A stretch of DNA of 64,000 bases from positions 1 through 64,000 of the forward strand of contig JAJOZX010005787.1 in NCBI GenBank assembly GCA_023014485.1, in the 5' to 3' direction. Source of the DNA: Bathynomus jamesi (Eukaryota > Arthropoda > Malacostraca > Isopoda > Cirolanidae). How positions within the stretch are numbered: the stretch's first letter is position 1; every line of letters starts with the position of its first letter. Made by a program: the position numbers and the translations under genes. Positions 31,274 through 40,042 of the stretch are shown one piece after another. Below the pieces are notes generated by a model. It ran no database searches. It saw only the letters and a program-made list of their open reading frames with translations, and had not been told where the DNA came from.

Positions 31274-32090
31274 TAAGATCTTATTGAAAATTAGAGATTT
31301 TTGTGCAACATTAAAATTCAATGTAAATTTTTTTATTATAAATAGATTTTTAAAACCCTTAATGGAAACTTTTATATTTTAAATTAATTTAAAAAAGTGC
31401 TGGAACATTTTTCAGGTAAAACTTATGTTTTGGTACAAAATCATTAGTATAAATTAATTAAATTACAGGAGGTTCATTAACATATAAGTAACTTGATTAG
31501 CAACTAACCACTGTTAAGAACTGAAGAATGGATAGGCTACTTGCAATGAATCTTCTCTCATCACAGTTAACCTTTGATACTGTTTATAAAAATAAAAAAT
31601 TTGTGGCTCAGTCATCCTTCATGATTTTATCATACAATGTAAATTCCAAAACATCTTGGTGTAAAATTTAATATTTTAAATAGGACTAGTTAAAAATCTT
31701 CCTAAAAATTTTTAAGCAGGCATATTTTAGATTTTGAGTAGATTTTAAAAATTGTCTCCACAATTTCTGTACAAAATCTTAAATTTTGGTGCAAGATCAT
31801 AAAGGACAAAAAGACTTTTTTTCATAATCAAAAGGGAAGAGATTAAAACGTTTTTCCAAGTTAAATGTGATTACGAAAGACAAGATTTAAGTCTATGAAA
31901 TGATTTCGTATAGTCTAGGCTAGTTTCATGTTACTTTGTACATGATATAGAATAGAGTCCTATAGGGTTGATACATAGGTCTATTTAAAAAATAGTAACC
32001 ATGATTTTTGTACTTTAGGACCGGTCAGAAAATTTTTAAAATTCATTAATATCATACTTACAATCTAAGTTAATTTCGTATTAGTTTCAG
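31274..32090. other. Intron-like AT-rich stretch upstream of the cyclophilin exon
   Basis: No gene motif; it ends in a pyrimidine-poor but canonical acceptor TTAGTTTCAG at 32081-32090. Confidence 0.5.
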
Positions 32091-32203
32091 AAAATGTTTC
32101 TTTGATATAGAAGTCGATGGTGCACCTCTTGGCAGAACAATATTTGAATTATTCAGTGATGTCTGTCCTAAAACATCTGAAAACTTCAGATCATTATGTA
32201 CAG
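32091..32203 (+). CDS. Cyclophilin-type peptidyl-prolyl isomerase, one exon
   Basis: Between an AG acceptor (32089-32090) and a GT donor (GTTAGC at 32204), the frame beginning at 32092 reads [20 protein letters not shown] and [18 protein letters not shown]. This is the start of the cyclophilin fold: FFDI..., G+..FEL, D.CPKT.ENFR.LCTG are family hallmarks. The next exon would normally begin E-K-G and bring the catalytic FHR segment; I cannot find it in the window, and transposons fill the DNA downstream. The wording is closest to large or divergent cyclophilins (NKTR/PPIG-like or PPIL6-like), but one exon cannot decide. Exon phase is 1 at both sides. This is the only clear host gene here. Confidence 0.85.
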
Positions 32204-32279
32204 GTTAGCAAGATTCTGGATAATTATGGGAATAGCAGGCTCCCGTACGGTACAGTATAGTACTTAACTACTTATCTTA

Positions 32280-33157
32280 CAGGATGTTCGAAAAGTCCTG
32301 TCACACCCTACAAAATGTACATATTGTAACCAATTTTATTTTTGTGTGATTAATTGTATTTATATGTGGTAAGTGTAATTTAAGAAACAAGTCACTATCA
32401 ACAATTACTTTAATTACAGTAAATACAGTTAGTAATTACAGTTAATAATCAAGAATATCTGTGTGTGCACCATCATTTTCATAACAAAGATTACGCGCCT
32501 CCATGTGTGGTGTGAGAATCGACGCAGCATTGCTGGAGTGATTGCACCAAATGCATCTCGAACAGCGTGTTTCAGTTCCTCTGTTGTGTGGTAACGCACC
32601 CGGGATACGTTCTGCTTGACAAAACCCCATAACGCATTCATTAACAAATGATGGGCGGTATGATTTCATGCCGGGATCTTCGGTCATGTGATCTCTCATT
32701 GTGGACATGGGGACTGCAAGTTCTTGTGATCGTTTCCGAAGTGATTTTTTCGGTGAACGAGCCACTGATGCAACCACACCTTCACATTGTTCTGCTCGCG
32801 TTGTTGGTCTTCCCGACCGTGGTCTGTCCTTGATGGAGCCAGTTTCAAACAGCTTTTTCTCCCAGCGTAATATCGTCTTGTTTGGTGGTGCAACCTTATT
32901 GAATTTTGTGTTGAAATCATTCTGGATATCATGCATGGTTTTGCCAGTATGTGTCGTTTCATGAGCCCATGTGCTCATCACTATCTTTTCCTCCAGAGTG
33001 TAAGTGGACTGGTCTGCCATTGTTCACACAACTCTAACACTTGGAAAAGAAAAAAAGTCAATAAATCACATATAAATTCAATTAATCACACACAAATAAA
33101 ATTTGTATTAAAATATGTATATTTTGTAGGGGGTGACGGAACTTTTCGAATACCCTG
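32280..33157 (-). mobile_element. Internally deleted mariner-type element
   Basis: Ends CAGGATGTTCGAAAAGTCCT and, inverted, CAGGGTATTCGAAAAGTTCC, with ~90-bp TIRs continuing through CACCCCCTACAAAATATAC-like text. TA flanks both ends (32278-32279 and 33158-33159). At 878 bp it lacks the catalytic core. Confidence 0.9.
32442..33020 (-). pseudogene. Mariner-type transposase lacking the DDE core
   Basis: A 192-codon frame: MADQSTYTLEEKIVMSTWAH, ILRWEKKLFETGSIKDRPRS and GRP, then SVARSPKKSLRKRSQELAV and MTEDPGMKSYRPSFVNE, the intact two-HTH DNA-binding half. Right after that the DNA jumps to the C-terminus. The correct C-terminal text (ALWGFVKQNVSRVRYHTTEE and LKHAVRDAFGAITPAMLRRF) is in another frame (32647-32429), so the deletion also shifted the frame. 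A DNA-binding-only product could act as a competitor of active transposase (speculative). Confidence 0.85.
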
Positions 33158-33319
33158 TACAAGATGTTCTCAGTTGTTAAGTCCACAACTAAATATTTGG
33201 AAGACTAAATTAAAAGGGTCATGGTATTGGGTAGAAGTCTGTTAACGAAGTCAAGTATTGAGTTCTACAGGGTGTTCGAAAAATTCCGTCACCCCCTACA
33301 CCATACAAGACGGTATTAC

Positions 33320-33630
33320 GCCGGGAGAAAAAGCTGTTTGAAATTGGCTCCATCAAGGACAGACCACGGTCGGGAAGACCAACAACGTGAGCAGAACAAT
33401 GTGAAGGTGTGATTGCATCGGTGGCTCGTTCACCGAAGAAATCGTTTCGGAAACGATCATAAGAACTTGCAGTCCCCATGTCCACAATGAGAGATCACAT
33501 GACAAAAGATCTCGGCATGAAACCATACCGCCCGTCATTTGTTAATGAATTAAGCGATACAGACATGCAGAAACGATATGAAGCCTGTGAACAGTTTTTG
33601 ACCGTTTTTCCAACAATTCCTGCACGTGGA
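33320..33630 (+). pseudogene. Mariner-type transposase N-terminal remnant
   Basis: Frames read REKKLFEIGSIKDRPRSGR, SVARSPKKSFRKRS (shifted near 33391, with an in-frame TGA in place of an Arg codon) and then MSTMRDHMTKDLGMKPYRPS with FVNELSDTDMQKRYEACEQF. The frame ends at PARG, exactly where the larger transposon inserted. Confidence 0.8.
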
Positions 33631-34184
33631 CATGACTCCAGATTCCTGGGATCTTGGGAGCATTGCTCCAGTAAATTTGACCATGAGAAAAAGTAAATTT
33701 GGGTTTGGGTTTTGTTCATCTGCTAGACGTTATGCAATTTTTTTGCGTATACGTTCTTGTATAAACCAATTTTTAAATTACAAATTTAGTTATTTTAAGT
33801 TTAGTTGGTAATTCCATATTTAACAATTATTTTTATTTTTTGTTAAGCTTCAATGTTTTGATAATTAAAATTTTATTAAAACGTATATTTTTTTAATATA
33901 AAATTATCAGGATTGGACTATATTCCATTGATCTCGGCCAGGTTTGATAAATTGGCCAGATAATTACTTGTGCGGTTTTAAGTAATCCACCATGACTCTA
34001 GAATTGAAAAGTTTAGTTAAGTTTAAACTTACTTTATTACTTTAACTTACCTACTTTTACTTACTCTTCCTTACTTTTACTAAGTTTAAAGCACTTACTT
34101 TTACTTACTTTTACTCACTTTTACCATACTATATTTACTAACTTTTACTTATTTTGTATTTTTTCAGGTAGTCAATAATCAATA

Positions 34185-35477
34185 ATGGATCCTAATATTG
34201 ATGAAGTTGGAGAGAAAAGTGAGGGTGTTAAAAGGGGTTACTTTTGTGGTCAATGCAAGAACAAATATTCAAAGAAGCAAAACTGGGAGGAACATTTTAA
34301 TTCCAAAAAAAATATTTGTTACAATACAAGAGGTCCCAGAGTTTGGGCCCACAGCTTAGATATTGCAGTAAAGAAATACCAGGATGAAGTGCAGCAAAGA
34401 GATACGGCAAAGCAGTCATTTAGTTTGTTCACAAAATGTGCTAGTGCTAGACCTCAGAAAAATGAACCAACTTCATCAACTGCTAATCTAGAAAATGAAA
34501 CTTTTTCACTAGATGTTTCACAGACTGAAGAAAGTGCTTCTCCTCCACCTAAGAAACAAAAGGTAAGTGAGGAATCTGCGCATCAGACCAACAAAACTGC
34601 TTTAGAGGAATTTGAAAATTCCCAAATCCAGAAGACATTGAATGCAATTTTGCGCCTAACAAAAGAAACTCACCAAGCTGTTGTGGTTAATAAAGAGAAG
34701 AGTCAAAATATGCCTTCAAGTTCAAGTGTTGCATCCAAATCTAATAAAGCAAAAAGCAACAAATTTGACATTTCCATAGCCCATTTAAGCAAGTGTAAAT
34801 CAATACAAGAAATCCTGAACAATGATTTGATCAAATCTACATTCAAATTGGTGGAAAAGAATGATCTAGGGCATGCTGTTTATGAAGTGATGAAAACATC
34901 TTCTCGGAACACTACTAAACGCATAGAAGACTTATGTGGCAACATCTTATACTACATAATGAAAACAAACACTGCATGGGCTCTATATCCGGTACTTCTA
35001 GCTGTATTACATAGGTCAGGTTGTGAGGTTGGAAATTTGAATCATAGCACACATGCGTGCGAGACAATTTGTGAGCTATTAGATAATCAACTTAAAGAAC
35101 AAACTGTAAAGTGGTTCTTAGAACAAACTTCAGTAACAATAACAGCTGACATTGGAACAATTTTGGGATTAAGCATGCTAGTTGTATTAGTTATGAGTGA
35201 AGAAGATAAGACTGTAAAACTTGCTGGGATAAATTTAGTACGCAGCAAATCAGGAGTTTATTTGGCCAATGAAATTTTTGATGTGTTGAAGTCTCCTAAT
35301 CACTTGAAACTATCTGAAGAAGCAATTAAATCCAAGGTATCTGGAATGGTTGGAGATGGGGTTTTTTGTAAGGACAACGAGCCATTTAAAAACGAAATGA
35401 AAAAGTTGTTTGGAGAAAATTTCAAATTTCGATGGGACTTAATGCATCTTGTGAACAGAGCCCACGTTGATGCATGA
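34185..35477 (+). CDS. Transposase-like protein, N-terminal half, C2HC finger
   Basis: 430 residues starting at ATG 34185, 20 bases after a possible acceptor (TTTTTTCAG at 34158-34166). Cys21-x2-Cys24-x12-His37-x7-Cys45 forms a C2HC finger, probably for DNA binding. Residues ~80-190 are low-complexity and polar, with PPPKKQK, a likely nuclear signal. From ~310, TVKWFLEQTSVTITADIGTI, then KVSGMVGDGVFCKDNEPF and FRWDLMHLVNRAH, resemble the first and second Asp regions and the following H-containing motif of RNase-H-like transposases (inference). It ends at TGA 35475-35477, overlapping the next ATG as ATGA. Confidence 0.75.
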   Translation: MDPNIDEVGEKSEGVKRGYFCGQCKNKYSKKQNWEEHFNSKKNICYNTRGPRVWAHSLDIAVKKYQDEVQQRDTAKQSFSLFTKCASARPQKNEPTSSTANLENETFSLDVSQTEESASPPPKKQKVSEESAHQTNKTALEEFENSQIQKTLNAILRLTKETHQAVVVNKEKSQNMPSSSSVASKSNKAKSNKFDISIAHLSKCKSIQEILNNDLIKSTFKLVEKNDLGHAVYEVMKTSSRNTTKRIEDLCGNILYYIMKTNTAWALYPVLLAVLHRSGCEVGNLNHSTHACETICELLDNQLKEQTVKWFLEQTSVTITADIGTILGLSMLVVLVMSEEDKTVKLAGINLVRSKSGVYLANEIFDVLKSPNHLKLSEEAIKSKVSGMVGDGVFCKDNEPFKNEMKKLFGENFKFRWDLMHLVNRAHVDA

Positions 35478-36397
35478 AGAAAATTTGTAAACTAAGTGAG
35501 CTTTTAGACTTTATTCAGAATCACTCTTCAAATCTGAGATCAGGCCTTGACTATACCAATATGGTTCTTGACAATATCATTGGTTTTAAGAGACCAAAAC
35601 TCAAATCTGATACTCGCATGGTTAATTACGAATTTGATCAATTTGACAGATTTGTGGAAAATTGTGTGTTTTTTGATCATCCACAAGAGAAAGAAATTAG
35701 TGCCAAGTTCTATGTATTGATTTCCTATGTAACAAAGATTATGTTGCAAGTAGCTCAAAAAACCACAGTTAGTGCAGAATTTGTAGAAAATATATTTTAT
35801 AAAGAAGGAGGGAAAACTATGATAAGAGTGATGGAAACAATTTCCAAATTAGCTAATGGAGGAAATGCAAATGATGTAGTTTCTGAATTTAAGCACGATA
35901 CCACAGGGCAGCAAAAGGAACTAACAGCTGAGGATTACATCCTAAATGAAGTTTACAAATACATCAAGAAACGTTCTGATTACTACCAGGTTGCTGAAGT
36001 TGCTAGACCATCCAGAACCAGATCTGAAAGTAGTTTTACAAAAGACTCAGTGATAAATTGGCTGACAGAATATATAGAACAGCTGTGGAAAGGAATCACA
36101 GAGAGATTAAAGCATTTTGATAAAGATGGATCAACTGCCTGGAGTGAAGTACCAGCTGAAGGGACATTCTCCATTCTTGGTTACATTGTTGAACACAAAG
36201 GATCCATTAAGCCATCTCATTTGACTAAGCTGTGCAGAATTGTGAAGGAGGGTCCAGCTCCAGGCACTAGATCTGCTGTAATGATCACACAGAAAGCCAT
36301 TGATCAGTGGCCAAGCATACATGGCGGTAAATTCACAACAAATGCCTACATGCAAGGTCTAACATCGTCCACTGTTGCTGCTGCAATGAATAAATAA
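35474..36397 (+). CDS. Transposase-like protein, C-terminal half
   Basis: 307 residues in the -1 frame relative to the upstream ORF, overlapping it by 4 bases (ATGA). It is helical-looking and charged, with MKKICKLSELLDFIQNHSSN, FDQFDRFVENCVFFDHP, a long segment ending FDKDGSTAWSEVPAEGTFSI, and IKPSHLTKLCRIVKEGPAPG near the end. The split occurs mid-domain by appearance, so the simplest reading is one ~735-residue protein broken by a single indel; coupled termination-reinitiation at ATGA is the alternative. No other damage is seen, so the insertion is recent. Family unrecognised. Confidence 0.7.
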   Translation: MKKICKLSELLDFIQNHSSNLRSGLDYTNMVLDNIIGFKRPKLKSDTRMVNYEFDQFDRFVENCVFFDHPQEKEISAKFYVLISYVTKIMLQVAQKTTVSAEFVENIFYKEGGKTMIRVMETISKLANGGNANDVVSEFKHDTTGQQKELTAEDYILNEVYKYIKKRSDYYQVAEVARPSRTRSESSFTKDSVINWLTEYIEQLWKGITERLKHFDKDGSTAWSEVPAEGTFSILGYIVEHKGSIKPSHLTKLCRIVKEGPAPGTRSAVMITQKAIDQWPSIHGGKFTTNAYMQGLTSSTVAAAMNK

Positions 36398-37056
36398 ACT
36401 TAAGGTGAGTTATAAACTGTACATTATTGTATTATTATGTTTAGCTAAAACAATTTGTAATTGGTATGTCGTCAATTCAAGAGTTTGCTATCATTAACCT
36501 ATCTAGTGGTGTAAGGGGAAAAAAAGTAAATTCAGAGCTGTGCTCCAGTAAATTTTTTCAAATCTGGAGTCATGCACGTGGAATAGTGACTTTTTTTTAC
36601 GAGTGCAATCACTCCAGCAATGCTGCGTCGATTCTCACACCGCACATGGAGCCGCATAATCCTTTGTTACGAAAATGATGGTGCGCACACAGATATTCTT
36701 GATTAGTAAATGTAATTAGTAACTGTATTTACTGTAATTAAAGTAATTGTTGATAGTGACTTGTTTCTTAAATTACACCTACCACATATAAATACAATTA
36801 ATCACAAAAATTAAATTGGTATTACAATCTGTACACTTTGTAGGGGGTGACGGGACTTTTCGAACACCCTGTAGTTACTATATTGTAGATGTTAATCATT
36901 AATAAGATCTCCCGTTGCAAAGAACAACTTGCTTTTATTGGTGGTCTCTGTTTCCTAAGGTCTTATTATAGACTAAAAAAAAATATTTCCAGGTATGAGT
37001 TGGAGGAGTTTATTTTTTTAGTAAAGCTTTGACATTTCGGATCACTATAACATATT

Positions 37057-37158
37057 GCTTCCCAAAGCATTCGGGAAGCAATATGTTACAGTGATTCCTT
37101 CTGGGAAGCAATATGTTAAAGTGATTAACACTGGGAAGTAATATGTTAAAAAGAGGTT
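37057..37158. repeat. GGGAAGCAATATGTTAAAGTGAT repeat, left block
   Basis: Three units of ~30 bases starting GGGAAGCAATATGTTA. The block is separated from the larger array at 37455-37765 by palindrome P3 and ~130 bp. Confidence 0.85.
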
Positions 37159-37167
37159 GGTAATCTA

Positions 37168-37321
37168 GGCTAACTAACGAAAATATCACGACATAACCTA
37201 ACCAATCGTCAAGGGCGTACAGGTGACCTAACGACTGGTTAGGTTAGGTCGTCATATTTTCGTTAGTTAGCCTTATAAGGCTAATTAAAGAAGGCTGGGG
37301 GCCCTGATCTTCAGGTGATCC
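37168..37321. mobile_element. P family palindrome, one-armed copy (P3)
   Basis: Same layout as P2: starts GGCTAACTAACG, ends CTTCAGGTGATCC, with core TAACCTAACC repeats. It lies between the two tandem-repeat blocks. Confidence 0.8.
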
Positions 37322-37454
37322 AAATATTTTACATTCACAAAATATGGCAAAGCATAATAAGTTAAGTTGTCCATAAATTTACATTTTCTCGACTAGCTAA
37401 TCTCTAAATATTATAAACTATTGTAATGTAACTGTAATTGGTTGTGTAATGTCC

Positions 37455-37765
37455 ATTTTTGGGAAGCAATATGTTAAAGTGATTAACACTGGGAAGCAAT
37501 ATGTTAAAGTGATATACATTGGGAAGCAATTTGTTAAAGAGAGGTTCCTGGGAAGCAATATGTTAAAGTGATCGGACATTTCCAAAGATTTAGTGATGGT
37601 TTTTCTTCCATTTTTGGGAAGCAATATGTTAGTGATTAACACTGGGAAGCAATATGTTAAAGTGATATACATTGGGAAGCAATTTGTTAAAGAGAGGTTC
37701 CTGGGAAGCAATATGTTAAAGTGATCGGACATTTCCAAAGATTTAGTGATGGTTTTTCTTCCCTT
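37455..37765. repeat. Higher-order tandem repeat of ~30-base units
   Basis: Each higher-order unit (~155-160 bases) consists of four GGGAAGCAATxTGTTAAAG units with distinct spacers, then CGGACATTTCCAAAGATTTA and GTGATGGTTTTTCTTCC. Two nearly identical higher-order units are seen, the second with a 3-base deletion (ATGTTAGTGATT). The 106-codon minus frame across it is a by-product of the repeat. Confidence 0.9.
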
Positions 37766-38349
37766 TTTTTGTAAGTTTAAATTTTCATTGGTTTTATTAA
37801 AAAGTTACATTTAGAGAATACAGTAAATGGGTCATATCTTAGTGTGTTACAGTACTAGTGAAAAGACAGTGAAGAGTTTTTAACTCAAAGCATTAACACT
37901 ATACGGAAAACATGGAAAAACTGTGTATAGGTTTTTCAAAAGTACTTTTCAGTTATAAAGGAAATAGTTCATCATTCACTAAACCATGGGTGTTACAGTT
38001 TTAGGTTAACTCAAACCAGAGCGCCAGAAAATGTTACAAAAAGTTGATCCTTCTAAAAGAATCACCCATGCATTACTTCTTATAGAGGTTCTGAGAATAA
38101 AAACCTAGAAGTTAAGTTTCCTCGTCTTATTTAAGTGAATCTTTTAAGCTTATTTAATAATGAAAAGAAATTAGTGAAGCTCCAAAAAACATTAAAGCCA
38201 GAGTAAACTGACTTAATAGATAATAAAATTGTGACATCAAATGTTTTGAAATAGATGGTGAACAAAGCTTTTATTAAGGCTAAATAAATAATTATTTAGG
38301 TCTTTTAACCATTTTCATCATTCATTACTAAAATGATTAAAATGTACAT
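37766..38349. other. AT-rich spacer, nothing recognised
   Basis: No gene motif or terminus. Confidence 0.5.
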
Positions 38350-38425
38350 AAATTTTGGGATCTTTTCGGTTTGACGGCCTGTAATATTGTTTAACATTAC
38401 TTGTTTTTTATTGTCTAGTTTTAAT

Positions 38426-38703
38426 CAAGGGCGCCGGAAGTGGGGGGGCGCAGGGTGGGCGCTCGCCCCCCCAAAAGTTGTTAAGGGTAAGGTGTACGCC
38501 CCTACACCATACATACGCCCCCCATGAGATGTGGGAATTGTATTGTTTTTACAGATGAATTGTATTGTTTTTTCAGATGAAACGCCGTGCATCTGGTGCT
38601 GAATGCAACGCATTTACTATTTTGAAGTAATCTTATTCTTATGTTACATGTAAATAAAAGTATGTCGATGGTTTATTTCATCAAATTGCTTCCGGCGCCC
38701 CTG
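38426..38703. mobile_element. 278-bp MITE nested in M2 left arm
   Basis: TIR CAAGGGCGCCGGAAG and, inverted, CAGGGGCGCCGGAAG; exact 8-bp duplication GTTTTAAT at 38418-38425 and 38704-38711. The CAGGGGCGCC end recurs at 54801-55016. hAT-like by duplication length and CAG end. Confidence 0.9.
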
Positions 38704-38847
38704 GTTTTAATTGAGGATTTCAAAAATAACATTCATGTTTTAGAGAAACAAATAGTGAGGCAGTTATACACTTTAGTTTAGAGAATATCATATACACTTT
38801 AAGATTCCAAAATCCCTGAAAGTTTTAGGTCATCTGTGCGCTCATAA

Positions 38848-38930
38848 CGATTGGTTAGGTTAAGTCATGATAGTTTCGTTTGTTTTGACAGTAAACTAAC
38901 GAAAATATCATGACTTAACCTAACCAATCG
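38848..38930. mobile_element. P family palindrome core (P4)
   Basis: CGATTGGTTAGGTTAAGTCA and its inverse enclose a TTTGTTTTGACAGTAAA loop. Orientation of the arms is inside-out relative to P1: the TTAGG words are outermost and the CGTTAGTT words face the loop. It is followed by CCTAACTGGGCATTC repeats to ~38998. Confidence 0.75.
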
Positions 38931-39250
38931 TCAAGGGCGTACAGTTGACCTAACTGGGCATTCTGTTAACCTAACTGGGCATTCAATTAACCTAACCAGT
39001 TGATAGAGTTTAGAATTTGATGGTCCCGTAGCCAGACTCATTTTTTTCCGCCGGCCGTCAAACCAAAAAGATCCCAATATGGTTTAAAAATATATATTTT
39101 GAATTTGTTAAATTGCATATAACTGCCTCACTATTTGTTTCTCTAAAACATGAATGTTATTTTTGAAATCCTCGATTAAAATTGGACAATAAAAAACAAG
39201 TAATGTTAAAAAATATTACAGGCCGTCAAACCGAAAAGATCCAAATTTTG

Positions 39251-39480
39251 ATTTGCATTAAAGTTTAATAAAGGGTTCTTGTACGCCTAAATTTTTGGGT
39301 TTTATTAAGACAAGAGGCTTAGATAGTTCTGTCATATATTTGAGAGAAACTCATACATCTTAGCTAAATTTAACTTGTTTTATTATGGCTTTTATCCTCT
39401 ATGAAAAAAAGGAAAGTTCTGAAAATGTCATGGCGTATTGAAAGTTTTATGTTCATTTCAAAGCAGCTGGTGAGGCTCTA
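39251..39480. other. Spacer
   Basis: AT-rich; nothing recognised. Confidence 0.4.
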
Positions 39481-39489
39481 ATTCACTCC

Positions 39490-39642
39490 TACTTGCTGGC
39501 TCCTGGGTTGGGTTGATTTGGTCACTTATCCTATTAATCCTCAGACAAAAGATGATCCTTTGGATGCACTCACTTTCACATTGTTGGGAAATGAGTTTGC
39601 TCAAAATGTTATGGCTGCTCTCTCTACCAAGACTGGGCCATA
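39490..39642 (+). pseudogene. Unrecognised coding-like fragment
   Basis: An open frame reads TCWLLGWVDLVTYPINPQTK and then DDPLDALTFTLLGNEFAQNV ending STKTGP before TAA. Base composition looks coding against the AT-rich surroundings. No upstream splice site or family is obvious. It could be a C-terminal exon or a transposon remnant. Confidence 0.3.
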
Positions 39643-40042
39643 ATAGCCTAAAATTTATATTTTGTATTTGATAATTAATTTCACCAACTTATGTAATACC
39701 TAACATAACAAGAACTCAGTAAGGAAGATTAATTGTGTCAATTGGTCTAATTTTAACATGCAACAGAGAACAGAATATAAAGACAGAACATCTTTAATAA
39801 TTTATAAATTTGCATCTTCCCGTAGTAATCTTTGATGAAATGATTCTCACTGTAAACTCACAGTCAAGTATCCATATTAGCTAAGGAGAGCTGGAAGGAC
39901 CATGAGTAAGTCTTACAACTGTCATACTAAAACTAATCATAAATGGAATGATGTTACTGTGCCTCTGAAGAAAGAATCAAAAGTCACTTGTGGTTTATGG
40001 TGCCTTCATGACAGATCCAGAATAGGACTGATTACATGAATA

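Larger units (their letters stand above)
33631..36574 (+). mobile_element. 2.94-kb DNA transposon, nearly intact, class uncertain
   Basis: TIR CATGACTCCAGATT at 33631-33644 and its exact inverse at 36561-36574. The exact 8-bp duplication CACGTGGA is at 33623-33630 and 36575-36582, and the related mariner copy at ~1080-1100 shows the uninterrupted site. The words TGCTCCAGTAAATTT (about 33662 and 36541) recur as a direct subterminal repeat, and AAAAAGTAAATT occurs near both ends. Two long overlapping ORFs fill the centre. The 8-bp duplication fits hAT-like or other 8-bp superfamilies, but the terminal bases CATGAC are not the usual hAT CAGNG. Confidence 0.9.
33268..36871 (+). mobile_element. 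Mariner-type element split by the 2.94-kb transposon
   Basis: Left end CAGGGTGTTCGAAAAATTCC at 33268, right end inverse CAGGGTGTTCGAAAAGTCCC at 36871, TA at 33266-33267 and 36872-36873. Left part 33268-33630 covers the HTH region, though a deletion joins the TIR directly to CCATACAAGACGG. The right part 36583-36871 holds the C-terminal codons and TIR. The catalytic region is mostly gone. It lies ~110 bp from, and opposite in orientation to, the related element at 32280-33157. Confidence 0.9.
38358..39242. mobile_element. Merlin-like palindromic element (M2), compound
   Basis: Ends GGATCTTTTCGGTTTGACGG and its exact inverse; exact 8-bp duplication AAATTTTG at 38350-38357 and 39243-39250. Once the nested MITE (38426-38703) is removed, the arms match for ~130 bp through TGAGGATTTCAAAAATAACA. 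The centre holds palindrome P4 and, at 39045-39072, another inward copy of the terminal motif (GGCCGTCAAACC then AAAAAGATCCC). No transposase remains. Its first 14 bases nearly match M1. Confidence 0.85.

Noticed and set aside
37455..37765. CRISPR-like spacing of repeats
   Set aside because: The units are tandem with recurring, not unique, spacers, and the DNA is eukaryotic.
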